64,000 nucleotides of DNA from a virus: positions 1 to 64,000 of IMG/VR virus record IMGVR_UViG_3300037586_005524; one strand, given 5' to 3'. The notes beneath the pieces are model-generated. The model made no database searches, was not told the origin of the DNA, and worked only from the letters and a program-made list of their open reading frames with translations. The position numbers were made by a program, and so were the translations under genes. Shown piece by piece: positions 1-8,600 of this stretch (the stretch's first letter is position 1; each line of letters opens with the position of its first letter).

Positions 1-143
1 CATTTATATGTATTTTTGGGAATATTTACAGATAGTTTTCGTTTGTGATGTTTGCAGTAAGGGCAAAAAAACAAGTGTTCATCATTTGAGCGATAAAAAC
101 TACCTAAAACTTCTTCTAAGATTTGAAGCTTTTCAGAATACAT
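1..143 (-). CDS. DNA primase, N-terminal zinc-finger part (partial)
   Basis: The first 47 residues of a protein that runs off the left edge of the window. Translating the minus strand from the ATG gives a helical start followed by a zinc-ribbon motif FFCPYCKHHKRKL and then VNIPKNTYK before the edge. A CPxC/HH knuckle followed by a short beta strand is typical of the zinc-binding domain of DnaG-type phage primases, which make RNA primers for lagging-strand synthesis. Only the first zinc knuckle is visible, so the catalytic Toprim domain cannot be checked. No Shine-Dalgarno is present upstream; a sigma-70-like promoter ends 6 bases before the ATG. Other zinc-ribbon replication proteins remain possible. 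Confidence 0.72.
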   Translation of the reverse strand, partial: MYSEKLQILEEVLGSFYRSNDEHLFFCPYCKHHKRKLSVNIPKNTYK

Positions 144-149
144 GTTGTA

Positions 150-178
150 ATACTATCAAATAAAAAATTTAAAGTCAA
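150..178 (-). promoter_or_regulatory. Sigma-70-like promoter of the primase gene, leaderless layout
   Basis: On the minus strand TTGACT (178-173) and TAGTAT (155-150) are separated by 17 bases, with an extended -10 TGA just upstream of the -10 box. The -10 box ends 6 bases before the primase ATG, so the expected start point falls on or next to the A of ATG. The same layout occurs upstream of the 52-residue gene. Promoter activity is inferred from sequence only. Confidence 0.55.
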
Positions 179-200
179 GATTTTTTAATTTTTATCTTGA
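175..200 (-). terminator. Inverted repeat, weak terminator or operator
   Basis: TCAAGAT (200-194) and ATCTTGA (181-175) form a 7-base-pair inverted repeat around a 12-base AT-only loop. On the minus strand it lies just after the stop of the 52-residue gene and is followed by CTTTAAATTTTTT, so it could act as a weak intrinsic terminator. Its downstream arm includes four bases of the primase -35 box, so it could equally be an operator. The stem is AT-rich and not strongly stable. Confidence 0.35.
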
Positions 201-205
201 ACGTG

Positions 206-364
206 TCAGATTTTTTCCTCATGATCCTTATGAGATAAATCTGATTGTTCTTCTTCCATTATTTGAAGGGCTTCGCTGAAAGATTCTTCGTCCATTGTTT
301 CAAGTATCTCAATAAGAGATTCTTTAAATAACTTCTGTAACTCTTTAAAATATAATTCGTGCAT
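206..364 (-). CDS. Small acidic helical protein, unknown function (52 aa)
   Basis: A 52-residue reading frame that fills most of the space between the primase and the next gene. The protein is acidic and predicted helical, rich in Leu, Glu and Lys, and ends DLSHKDHEEKI. I do not recognise a family. Its middle (LFKESLIEILETMDEE) resembles the end of the 172-residue protein at 650-1168 (WLKESLAEVLDTLEEG). Its tail resembles the sequence just after that gene's stop codon, so the two genes share a common element. It has no Shine-Dalgarno, but a sigma-70-like promoter ends 6 bases before its ATG, suggesting a leaderless transcript. Being very short, it could be non-coding, but the homology to a neighbour argues for a real gene. 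Confidence 0.55.
   Translation of the reverse strand: MHELYFKELQKLFKESLIEILETMDEESFSEALQIMEEEQSDLSHKDHEEKI
215..244 (-). repeat. DLxHxDHxE repeat, copy 1
   Basis: This 30-base stretch encodes SDLSHKDHEE in the 52-residue gene. It matches 620-649 at 26 of 30 positions when both are read on the minus strand. All four differences are single-base changes and the reading frame is kept. Confidence 0.7.
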
Positions 365-370
365 AAATTA

Positions 371-398
371 ATATTATCATATATGGGCTAAAAGTCAA
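371..398 (-). promoter_or_regulatory. Sigma-70-like promoter of the 52-residue gene, leaderless layout
   Basis: On the minus strand TTGACT (398-393) and TAATAT (376-371) are separated by 16 bases, with an extended -10 TGA directly before the -10 box. Six bases separate the -10 box from the ATG, exactly as in the promoter before the primase. The two share TTGACTTT and TGATA(A/G)TATTA blocks. I infer a phage early promoter type recognised by host sigma-70. Confidence 0.55.
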
Positions 399-405
399 GG
401 AATTA

Positions 406-603
406 TTATCGACTGAATTTTCTCATAAGTTCTTTGGCGTCGGTAACGCGCAAAACTCGCGTAATGGCATCCGCAAGCTCCTCTCCTAAGCCGTGAGAAA
501 CTAAAAATTTAACCACTTCTTCTCCAGTTGGGTCGGGAGGATGTAGACTTTCATCTACAAGATTTTCAACTAGGCCTCTTAATTGTGATTTTGTAAGTTG
601 CAC
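406..603 (-). CDS. Small protein with LTKSQLR N-terminal motif, unknown function
   Basis: I place the start at a GTG preceded by GGGGAAG, giving a 65-residue protein beginning MQLTKSQLRGLVENLVDESL. This matches the start of the next gene upstream (MNVTKNQLRQLITEVLKE), so the two proteins share an N-terminal helix module. Upstream in-frame ATGs at 636 and 627 would add residues that overlap the end of the neighbouring gene and are not part of the shared motif. The rest is a helical region (EEVVKFLVSHGLGEELADA) with a basic end. N-terminal helices of this type occur in several small proteins of large environmental phages, but I know of no assigned function. Confidence 0.6.
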   Translation of the reverse strand: MQLTKSQLRGLVENLVDESLHPPDPTGEEVVKFLVSHGLGEELADAITRVLRVTDAKELMRKFSR

Positions 604-619
604 TTTCTTCCCCTGTGTC

Positions 620-649
620 TTCCCCATGATCCTCATGAGCTAAATCTGG
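620..649 (-). repeat. DLxHxDHxE repeat, copy 2, after a stop codon
   Basis: Read in the frame of the 172-residue gene but just after its TGA, this stretch encodes PDLAHEDHGE, matching the SDLSHKDHEE tail of the 52-residue gene (26 of 30 bases). It therefore looks like the remnant C-terminus of the 172-residue protein. It also contains GAGGATC and GGGGAA, which serve as possible ribosome binding sites for the downstream small gene. Confidence 0.65.
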
Positions 650-1168
650 TCATCCTTCTTCTAGTGTATCAAGTACTTCTGCGAGGGATTCTTTAAGCCA
701 ATCTGGGCCTACTGTTTTTTCAAAATGTGCCATGGCTCTCTTTCTTTGAGGCGATGGGGGGCGCGACATAGGATCAGTTTTAGGCGTTGGTAACATAGTA
801 TATTCTTCATCTTCATCAGAATCAACATCAGTGGGTGTATCTTCGCTCATATATTGTTTTAAGTGTCCCATATACGCTGGCCATAATGTGTCTGCAAACT
901 GTTCAGCGAGAGGTAACATATGGTCCATCAAGGATTCTTCATGTTCAAACGCCAAATCATTTTCAGTTATTTGGCCGGGCCCTGTACCAATCCTTCCGGC
1001 TCGGTTAGCCTCGGCATATATCTCGCGCTGTGCGTGAGAAACAAGCATGTCGTTTAATTGATATATAGGCCCAGAAGCCCATTCAGATTCAGGGCGCACA
1101 TCATCTGGCCAAGCCTCTTTTAAAACTTCTGTAATTAATTGTCTTAATTGGTTTTTAGTTACGTTCAT
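650..1168 (-). CDS. Acidic protein with LTKNQLR N-terminal motif, unknown function (172 aa)
   Basis: The protein begins MNVTKNQLRQLITEVLKEAW, the same helix motif as the small gene downstream. It continues with a helical middle (residues 30-110) and a highly acidic segment near residues 111-123 (DTPTDVDSDEDEE), then a proline-rich linker and a last helix WLKESLAEVLDTLEEG. The ATG has AAGGA about 8 bases upstream. The gene overlaps the end of the resolvase gene by 14 bases. The frame stays open for 27 more codons after its TGA, and those first codons match the tail of the 52-residue protein. The present C-terminus may therefore be a recent truncation or a readthrough site. No function can be assigned. 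Confidence 0.6.
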   Translation of the reverse strand: MNVTKNQLRQLITEVLKEAWPDDVRPESEWASGPIYQLNDMLVSHAQREIYAEANRAGRIGTGPGQITENDLAFEHEESLMDHMLPLAEQFADTLWPAYMGHLKQYMSEDTPTDVDSDEDEEYTMLPTPKTDPMSRPPSPQRKRAMAHFEKTVGPDWLKESLAEVLDTLEEG

Positions 1169-1697
1169 AATCAGATTCCTTGCTCTTATTTAAATAGTAC
1201 CCAGCTTTAGCAATTACCAAGGAATCGGCTTTATCATAAACACCTTTTGCTGGATTGCCTCTCTTAGTATACTCTGCTTTAAAATCTTTTTCATTTTCAA
1301 GTATATGTTGTAATACAATTTTTTTTGTATTCTCTCCTCTTTTAACTTTTATGCCACATGTTTTTCTTGCTGTGTGTACATTTATATACTCTGGGTTCAT
1401 ATCAAACAATTCTCTTAGCATCCAACAAACGACGCCATTAAATCTTTGAATTTTTGAGATAACTTGAGCAGAACTTCTTCCGGCAGCGAACATCCCTAAT
1501 GGCGCTTCAACGTAAATTTTTTCAATCGGGTATTGTGATTTTAAATGACAAATATTATCTTTAACAATATCAAGTTTTTCATAAAACGATAGCCCTGGTT
1601 TGTCGGTTCTCCAGGCTTCACAATATATTAATTCGTTATTTCGATCAACAATTGATACACCGGTGATCGAAGTGCTTATGTCTAGTCCTAAAATCAT
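1155..1697 (-). CDS. RuvC-like Holliday junction resolvase
   Basis: A 180-residue protein of the RNase H-fold resolvase family, which cuts four-way DNA junctions during recombination and before packaging. The expected acidic residues are visible: D6 in ILGLDIS at the N-terminus, E64 in IYVEAPLG, and D155/D158 in the C-terminal helix YDKADSLVIA. The motif AAGRSSAQVISKIQRFNGVV fits the helix between the second and third acidic sites. The length equals that of bacterial RuvC (about 170-180 residues). It sits between tail genes and the primase, with its end overlapping the next gene. It may act like T4 gp49 in resolving branched DNA, although it is not of that family. Confidence 0.85.
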   Translation of the reverse strand: MILGLDISTSITGVSIVDRNNELIYCEAWRTDKPGLSFYEKLDIVKDNICHLKSQYPIEKIYVEAPLGMFAAGRSSAQVISKIQRFNGVVCWMLRELFDMNPEYINVHTARKTCGIKVKRGENTKKIVLQHILENEKDFKAEYTKRGNPAKGVYDKADSLVIAKAGYYLNKSKESDYERN

Positions 1698-1701
1698 ATC
1701 T

Positions 1702-3273
1702 TTAAATGTCTAATTTAAGCTTAAATGTATATTCATCCGTTTCTAATTTTCTAACAGGTGTCGCGACTTTTGCGATTGCTATAAGATTTCTGTCTTTATC
1801 GTATATACCAATTTTATCAATAAATGTTTGTTTTTTAAAGCTCCCTGTAAACCCGCCCTTAAAAGAGCTACTAATTGTATTTTTAATGGTTTTGACATCG
1901 CTTTCTTTATAGAAAGAAGACCCAGATATTGAACCAGAACCTTGGCCAAAATTTAAATATGTAGGATTGTTTGACCAATTTAAATACCCTTTTTTAGCGT
2001 GAGCCATCATTGTAATTGTGGGAATATAAGTTGTGCCTGAAAATAACAATTCAAAAGAAGAGCTATGTAAAGATGCAGTGTTTACAGTTCGATAACTGCT
2101 CCCCTTGTCTGATGTATACTGGCCTTGGTTAGCATCCCAATTGTTTGGATACCCATCATTCATTCCTGTTCCAAAATAAATCCACGAGGGGCTATCGCCA
2201 GAATTATAACGCTGATAATCTTGGAGTCGCGGAGGCCCAAATATTGGATTCGAGGTTCCTTCTGGGCTAGTGAAAGCTGTGCTCTTTCCTGTTGTTAAAT
2301 CCCAGCTACCTGTTAAAACAATAGCGCCCTCATTATAAAGTACGATTCCGGCAACAGAACCAGACTGAAAGCTTCCAGAAGGGCCGGTTTGAATCAGTTC
2401 TCCATTTCTTTTTGGATCTTTCAGTTCCCCAACCAGAGTGCCAGTTATATAATATTTTAAATTTACAGTTCCTTTTTTGATGGCGCTTCCAAAAAATATC
2501 GAAGGCACATCAATAATAGAAACAGCTTGATAACTTTTGTCCCATGCGTGATAGCCTAATTCTTTTCTTGAATCAACTGGGTGAAAAGAAGAAGAATAAG
2601 TAAAGTGTGGGCTCCATTTTCTATAATAATTAATAGTATTTTCTAATGCCTGAATATATTTCTTTTTTAATTCTGGGGCATCTGTTATGGTTAGTTCCTT
2701 TGTTGGGTTTGCTGGGTTTTTTGTTTTTATCGTAGTTTGATCTTTTGTTTGATAAAAATATGTATTACCATCCGGGCCTGCAGGATCTATTTCATTTCCG
2801 TTTTCGGCGGAACCTTCGGTATAAAATATTCTTGTAATAGAAGCAGTTAATGGATAGCTTCCGCTTATTATATCCCCATAGTTAAAATCGTCTACATATG
2901 AATCGTACGCTACGCTTTTTAAAGAAATTTTACTCCCGGCTTTTGTTATAAAAGGAAAGATCAGGCTTGCTTTACCTTCATCAGTATCAGGACCCCAATT
3001 GCTGGCGTCGCCGGCGTTTGCTGTATTAATAGTGTGTAAGTCTTCGCGCCTATCAATGTTCATTTCATATGAATTAATATAACCAGAATTACAAGAACTA
3101 GTGTGGGCGCCCACAGAATACCCGACGTGCCCAATTGGACTGTTATATGCTCCACTTATAACATATTGATTATTATAATATGTGCAACCTTTCCAACTAA
3201 AAAAGTGACAACTTGGATGTGCTTTTATGCGATTGAAGAAAACGTCGTCTTCATTAAATTTATAATATGGCAT
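1702..3273 (-). CDS. Virion structural protein, tail appendage or fibre type (523 aa)
   Basis: A Ser/Gly/Thr/Tyr-rich beta-type protein without membrane segments. It is a diverged tandem paralog of the gene just upstream. Shared pieces in the same order are IKKGTVNLKY near the middle, a GIVLYNEGAIVLTGSWDL block, SNNPTYL, and a C-terminal domain ending KIGIYDKDRNLIAIAKVATP and then a short charged tail. The C-terminal block resembles the end domain seen in several T4-like phage appendage proteins. The N-terminal part is longer and different from its paralog, with several Cys residues (HPSCHFFSWKGCTYY). Being the last gene of the structural module, it could be a fibre or whisker component. Exact role unknown. 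Confidence 0.6.
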   Translation of the reverse strand: MPYYKFNEDDVFFNRIKAHPSCHFFSWKGCTYYNNQYVISGAYNSPIGHVGYSVGAHTSSCNSGYINSYEMNIDRREDLHTINTANAGDASNWGPDTDEGKASLIFPFITKAGSKISLKSVAYDSYVDDFNYGDIISGSYPLTASITRIFYTEGSAENGNEIDPAGPDGNTYFYQTKDQTTIKTKNPANPTKELTITDAPELKKKYIQALENTINYYRKWSPHFTYSSSFHPVDSRKELGYHAWDKSYQAVSIIDVPSIFFGSAIKKGTVNLKYYITGTLVGELKDPKRNGELIQTGPSGSFQSGSVAGIVLYNEGAIVLTGSWDLTTGKSTAFTSPEGTSNPIFGPPRLQDYQRYNSGDSPSWIYFGTGMNDGYPNNWDANQGQYTSDKGSSYRTVNTASLHSSSFELLFSGTTYIPTITMMAHAKKGYLNWSNNPTYLNFGQGSGSISGSSFYKESDVKTIKNTISSSFKGGFTGSFKKQTFIDKIGIYDKDRNLIAIAKVATPVRKLETDEYTFKLKLDI

Positions 3274-3291
3274 AAAATTTGTTCCATTGGT

Positions 3292-4461
3292 CTAATAATC
3301 TAGTCTAACACGAATTGTTAATTCATCTTCCGGAGTTTTCTTCAAGGGCTCAGATAGCTTGGCCACAGCTAACATTTCATTTTGCGCATTAAATAAGCCA
3401 ACAGTTGTAATATATGTGGTTGATATATCATCTGAGTTGTTTTTAACATTAATTTGGCCTCCAGATACATATGTTGGATTAGAACTATAATTAAACTCAT
3501 TATGGTTAACTCTGCAGAAATAGATTGCAGAATTTAATTCCGTGGTATTATTAAATTGAATATTATAAATTCTATTTCTTAAGCCGTCGCATGCCGCTTG
3601 AATTGTTGAACCAGTAAACATTTGCACACCTGAAGCAGATAAGCCAGAGCCCAATTCACATATGGCTTGGCCACCGTCATTGGCGGCACCATTGAAAAAG
3701 GCGCCTGCTCCAAGAGACGAGGACGCTCCACCAAAAACTGAACCAGAAATAACTGCCACCCCTGCTTGATAATAAATCAGTCCAGCAGGTAGATAACTCT
3801 GCACCTCACCAATTGTTTCGTTTCCAAGTAATGCCGTGCTTAAAGTGCTGTCGCCATCATATGATGTTTGAGCAAAAAGCACACCATATTCGCCTGCAGG
3901 AGAATTAACTTTATATCCATCCGACCCACTTCTATCTGTTAATTTTATTCTTCTTGAATGTACTGCGCCAAAATCAAAGCCACCACTAATGCCAAGCTCT
4001 AATTGAAAAGTACCTTTTTTAATTTCATCTTTAACAAGAAGTCTGGAGAAATTCAAAAAGTAAACTTCATCCATTTTATCGCCACTATCAATAGTTGATC
4101 CTCCGACGTCAAATCGAAGAATTGAACCAGTATGATCATAACCAGCTAATACCTGAGCCATTTGATTATAAATGTTTATTTTTTTCTCTTGTTGTGTCCC
4201 GGGCGTTGAGGCAGAAAAACTTGAATGTGCGCTAAACCCACAAGTAACGTCAAAAATATGATTTGCAGAAGAGCTTAAATATGGGTAATCATATACTGAC
4301 TGGAACATCCCATGTGAATAATTTTTTACATTTTCATCCGCATCAGAAACCACGTAGGTTCCAGAAATAAGCGATCCCGTTAGGGGGATATGTTCATGAA
4401 TTAAAGTTTTTCCTGTTTTTTTATCTTTTGGGGTTATTTCTTTTGAATCGCCAGTTGCCAT
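3292..4461 (-). CDS. Virion structural protein, paralog of the next gene (389 aa)
   Basis: A Ser/Gly-rich beta-type protein. Motifs shared with the 523-residue neighbour are IKKGTFQLELGISGG, PAGLIYYQAGVAVISGS, SSNPTYVSGGQINVKN and the terminal TTVGLFNAQNEMLAVAKLSE followed by a charged RVRLDY end. The pair most likely arose by tandem duplication, with the N-terminal region (from VSDADENVKNYSHGMFQSVY onward) diverging. I infer a tail or baseplate appendage because it lies between clearly structural genes and uses the same codon style. Start chosen at the ATG right after a 23-base gap that contains AGAGG. No enzymatic motif is visible. Confidence 0.6.
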   Translation of the reverse strand: MATGDSKEITPKDKKTGKTLIHEHIPLTGSLISGTYVVSDADENVKNYSHGMFQSVYDYPYLSSSANHIFDVTCGFSAHSSFSASTPGTQQEKKINIYNQMAQVLAGYDHTGSILRFDVGGSTIDSGDKMDEVYFLNFSRLLVKDEIKKGTFQLELGISGGFDFGAVHSRRIKLTDRSGSDGYKVNSPAGEYGVLFAQTSYDGDSTLSTALLGNETIGEVQSYLPAGLIYYQAGVAVISGSVFGGASSSLGAGAFFNGAANDGGQAICELGSGLSASGVQMFTGSTIQAACDGLRNRIYNIQFNNTTELNSAIYFCRVNHNEFNYSSNPTYVSGGQINVKNNSDDISTTYITTVGLFNAQNEMLAVAKLSEPLKKTPEDELTIRVRLDY

Positions 4462-4484
4462 TATTTATTATACCTCTTTTTTAT

Positions 4485-5540
4485 TTAATTACTACAATCA
4501 ACAAATTCCTTTGACTTGTAAAATCTAACAGGAACATCTATTGATGCACCTGTGTAGACACCTGATACTCGAATATAGGAATCTATTCTCCATAGAGTTC
4601 CGGCTGCGGCCTCTGCATCAATATCATTTGTGCCGCCGGCGGTGTAGCATGTGCTGCTATTACCTATGGTTGCAGCTGTGGTGTCCCAATCAGTACCAGT
4701 ATCTTGCGTCCCATGTTTCTGCCAAAGACTTTTTGAAGAATCTGGGTCTCCACTTTGTAATAAATCTGAAGCCATAATTTTAAACTCTATCTTATTGCCT
4801 CGCAGCCATCTTATTTTTGGTTGGTGGGGCTTTAGAGAGTCATCAAATTTATTCATTTCTGTAACCAAATCGGATCCCGCGGTTGCAAGAAGGAGTTGAA
4901 TTGCATCCTCATCGACAAAACTTCCATTTTGAGTTTCGCCGGTTACATTTGCGATTTGACAAAACCTACTATCATATTCAATATAAAAACTATCTTCATT
5001 TAATTCTGATAAATTGCTACCTTTCAAAGGTCCTGGTGTTTTTCCAGGAGTGTCGATCCCAAATTCTAATCGGATTCGCGAATTGGATTGCCCGGGGAAC
5101 ACTCCATTGAGAACGCCTGTTTCTGCATGCGCTCCCATCGCCCGGGCAGTGCCGACAGTACATGCAACAATAAATGTTTCTTTTGCTGGATCATACTGAA
5201 AAAACCCCACGTCTTTCCCATAACTTTTTTCCACCTCTGTGTTTAAAATTAATTGGGGCAAATAAAGAAGGTTAGGGTTTGTATAAGATATTAATTTGCT
5301 ATTAAGGGAGACCTCATTGTTGGTTAATGCTTCAAGAATTGGCGTTTGAAGAATCTCTAAATCATAATATGGGCTGCCACCTGTGTGATCTAAATTAAAA
5401 TTTTCATAATTTATTTCGTCGTCACCCAATTTAAAATGATTTATTTTAAAAGTTCCGTCGCCGCGGGCCATTGCGCGTCGGCCGGCGTCGGTTAATACTG
5501 CATCTAAAATAATATCTCCACTGTTATCTTGAAAAGCCAT
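4485..5540 (-). CDS. Virion structural protein, fibre or neck type (351 aa)
   Basis: The N-terminus MAFQDNSGDIILDAVLTDAG followed by RRAMARGDGTFKINHFKLGDDEINY is a pattern I recognise from structural proteins of T4-like and P2-like phages, where the first 60-80 residues attach a fibre or collar protein to the baseplate. The C-terminal part ends in a compact beta-rich region (YIRVSGVYTGASIDVPVRFY). It has no catalytic motif. The gene is preceded by the longest intergenic gap in the window, so it may begin its own transcript. Function as an adaptor between baseplate and appendage is inferred. Confidence 0.6.
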   Translation of the reverse strand: MAFQDNSGDIILDAVLTDAGRRAMARGDGTFKINHFKLGDDEINYENFNLDHTGGSPYYDLEILQTPILEALTNNEVSLNSKLISYTNPNLLYLPQLILNTEVEKSYGKDVGFFQYDPAKETFIVACTVGTARAMGAHAETGVLNGVFPGQSNSRIRLEFGIDTPGKTPGPLKGSNLSELNEDSFYIEYDSRFCQIANVTGETQNGSFVDEDAIQLLLATAGSDLVTEMNKFDDSLKPHQPKIRWLRGNKIEFKIMASDLLQSGDPDSSKSLWQKHGTQDTGTDWDTTAATIGNSSTCYTAGGTNDIDAEAAAGTLWRIDSYIRVSGVYTGASIDVPVRFYKSKEFVDCSN

Positions 5541-5630
5541 TTTATACTCCTTATTCTGCGCACTTATAAATAGTACGTATTATAAATAAAATCTTTTTCT
5601 TCTTTTTAAATTGCAATTGAGCATTCATTT
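5541..5630. promoter_or_regulatory. Longest intergenic gap, tandem AT-rich repeats
   Basis: This 90-base gap is the largest in the window. It holds two copies of TATAAATA read on the plus strand (about 5564-5571 and 5580-5587), which is the T4 late promoter consensus but faces away from the downstream minus-strand gene. On the minus strand the same bases read TATTTATAA, including a perfect TATAAT. A ribosome binding site AGGAG lies next to the following ATG. I see no hairpin terminator. Confidence 0.35.
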
Positions 5631-8600
5631 TTAGTCTATCGGCGCCTTTGGTTTTAAATCATAGCCAAGGCCTTCGTGGCTATGAACAAAGTTCAAGTTT
5701 AAATCAAACATTTTTCCAGAAGATTTACTAGTAATTCTTACTTTAAATTTTTTTGCGCGGGGTCGACCGAAGAGCGGGCCTAAAATAACATCCTGGTCCT
5801 GTTTACTCTCTGCATCATATATACTAGCTGCTTCGGGGGCACTTAAATTACTTTGTTTTATCGTAGGAACTATATGTACATATTTTTTCATGCTTTTAGT
5901 CTTTTCTCTTGAGGTCTTTTCAGTAAAATCAACAATTTTGTTGCTTAAATAAATTGCGCCACTATCATCTATCAATTCAACTTCAAAAATTGGACTTGGA
6001 TTTGAAACATAGCCATGCCTATCCGTTGATCTGAACATATAATAATATTTTTTATTTGGCGAAACATTATCAATAAAATCTTTTTTATCTGGGGCCATCT
6101 CTTTTCTCAGGGCCGTGCTAAAATCTGACCAATCTATCGGGTGCTTTTCAAGTCTAAATATTTGATATGTATAATCTGGCTCATCTGATTTAAAAATAAT
6201 TTCAGAAGATGTGCCCTGTGCCGATTTTGCTTTATTAAATAATTCTTCATCCCCAGGTAAAATTGGGATTGGAACATCTTCGCGTTCACCTACGTATTGA
6301 CTAAATAAAAATAATAATTTGTTATTTATATTTTGATATGGAAATATTTCCATATTAGGATATAGTGGCGGAGCATCTGCCGTATACAAAGTTGGGAGTT
6401 TTATGTATGGAATTTTTAATAATTTAATTTTTGGTTTATTAATAGTATAAATAGTTGCAACTGGTGGACGCTTTTGGGTGCTGCTAGCAAGTTCGACGTC
6501 TATTATCTGTGTTTTTGTAGCTCCTTCTGGTGTCGGGAAATACCGATCAACAAGATTAATAGTTTCTCCCTGGATGTCTTGATATTGATATTCATTTCCT
6601 ACAACTATGACATAAGTATAAATTGTATAATCATACCCTTCATTAAGTTTGATTTGGCTATCAATATATTCAATCGATGCTTCGCCACTGAGATTGGTGG
6701 GCGCGGCAATAAAGAATCTTTGGACTATTTGACCGTGCTTGCTTTTTTCAATCTCGTAAAACATTATTTCAGTATGTGAAAAAGGATTCATATCATAATG
6801 GACACCGTACTTTTCGCGGGGCGCACAACGGCTTCGGCCTGGTGGTTGACATATCTGTTTGCCCGGGCTAACCTTTATCTCCTTCCCATCGTAAAGGGGC
6901 GCATTAAGAATCTCATAAATAGATCTCGTATTCGCGAACTCTTTAAGTTTGTCCGTGACCTCCCAAAAGGCATTACGAGCAGGAAGGGGTATCCCATTAA
7001 TGTCATCATCGAGGTCGTGCCATCCAGTATTTTCGATTCCAAAGTCGAAAGAAAGAAGATTAGATGATTCCACAGCGAAGTCATCGCTGCTCCACGCACC
7101 TACAAATTGTGTCAAATCCCATGAAAAAGTGTCTATACTTTCTTTAGAATCCACCTCTCTTTTCCAATAATTTTCTTCAGTTTCCATTACGAGTGGGTTG
7201 CCGGCAGCAAGAGCCATTAAAAACAGCATCAATTGGTCCTGACTTGGATCTGGGTCGGATCCCTCCCCTTCACTATTAAATATTTTTTTCAAAAACTGGT
7301 CCGCGGGACGCGCCTCCGGTACATTAATTGTTATGTCGGTCGCCCATGGTTGGTGAAAAAGGTCAAAACGATATTCTTGTAAAAATTTATACTTTGGAAA
7401 GCCAAATATAAAAGCTCCTTCGGGTTTTTCAAGGCTAGGCACACTTATAGAGTTATTCTCATTTGGGTTTACCATTTGTGTCCAAATTTGCATATATTGA
7501 TCAACGCCTATATTTTGATCAAAATACCATGCGTATGAATTGATCATCAGGCTGGGGTCCAAACTATATTTTGCTATCCCTCCTACTGTTAATAAATCAC
7601 CATATATTGTATTTGCCACGGTGCCGTCGGGGAATTGTCGATAAAATCTTTCTTTGTTCTCTGCTAGTTGACCAAGCAAATAACTATTTGGAATAAGAAG
7701 ATGTTGTTGATCAGACAAAATATTTACCGCGGCCTCGTAATTTAAATTGCTGTAATTTACCACTGAGCTTTGGCGGGCCGGGTCAAATCTTGGATGGTTT
7801 AAATGGAAGGCACTATCAGTGTAAAGGTTGTATTCGTTTATACCTTTTGAAACACTGGAAGGTCCGTAAGCATGTGTCCTATTTTTATAAGTCTCTCTAA
7901 TATGTTTGGCAAAGACAAGATTTACTTTAGGCGACCATAATTGCCATTGGTTTCCCGCCTCCATCGGATTCATAGTTTCTTCGCCGGCGTCCATCATCAC
8001 TTTCCTTGCTGCTTCATTACTATAAAAAATATCTGTGGTTTCTAAAAATATAACCTCCTCGGGAACGGTTAGCCCGAATTCATCGATAACAATTAATTCG
8101 GCGAGTTGTTTCTGTGTTGTTACTTTGGGCCCCTCGGTGCCTTGATGTGTCACTTCCGGCGTGCCATGGAATCCCATTTTTTCGTAAAAGGGCTTATAGG
8201 TTTCGAACCCGACTCGGCTCATGGCATCGTGATGATCGGCATCATAAAGCCAACCATTAAGTTTAGGATTATACATGTCAGGGTAAACACCCGGTTCGTA
8301 TATATCGATCAAGTGAGTGTGGTGAGGCGGAAATGGTCCGTCCAATGGATCGTGACCGGTCGTTTTAAGAGTGGCTAATATATCTATGCCAATGTCAGAG
8401 TCCTTGAAAAAATTAGCTATTTCTGCCCAGGCTGAATTTATGAACACTCCAGTGGTAAAGCCGCTATTATGTGCATTTATGTAGCCTTCGTGATAATGAG
8501 GCAAATAACCCGAATGTATGGCTTCGATGGCATATGCATGCCATTGGTCCAAAGTCTCGGGATTCTCGGCTGCACTACTTTGCCACCAAGACTTAAAAGT

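Noticed and set aside
4462-4484. AATAAATA next to an ATG as a late promoter
   Set aside because: It touches the start codon directly, so it cannot be the promoter for that gene, and such words arise often by chance in AT-rich DNA.
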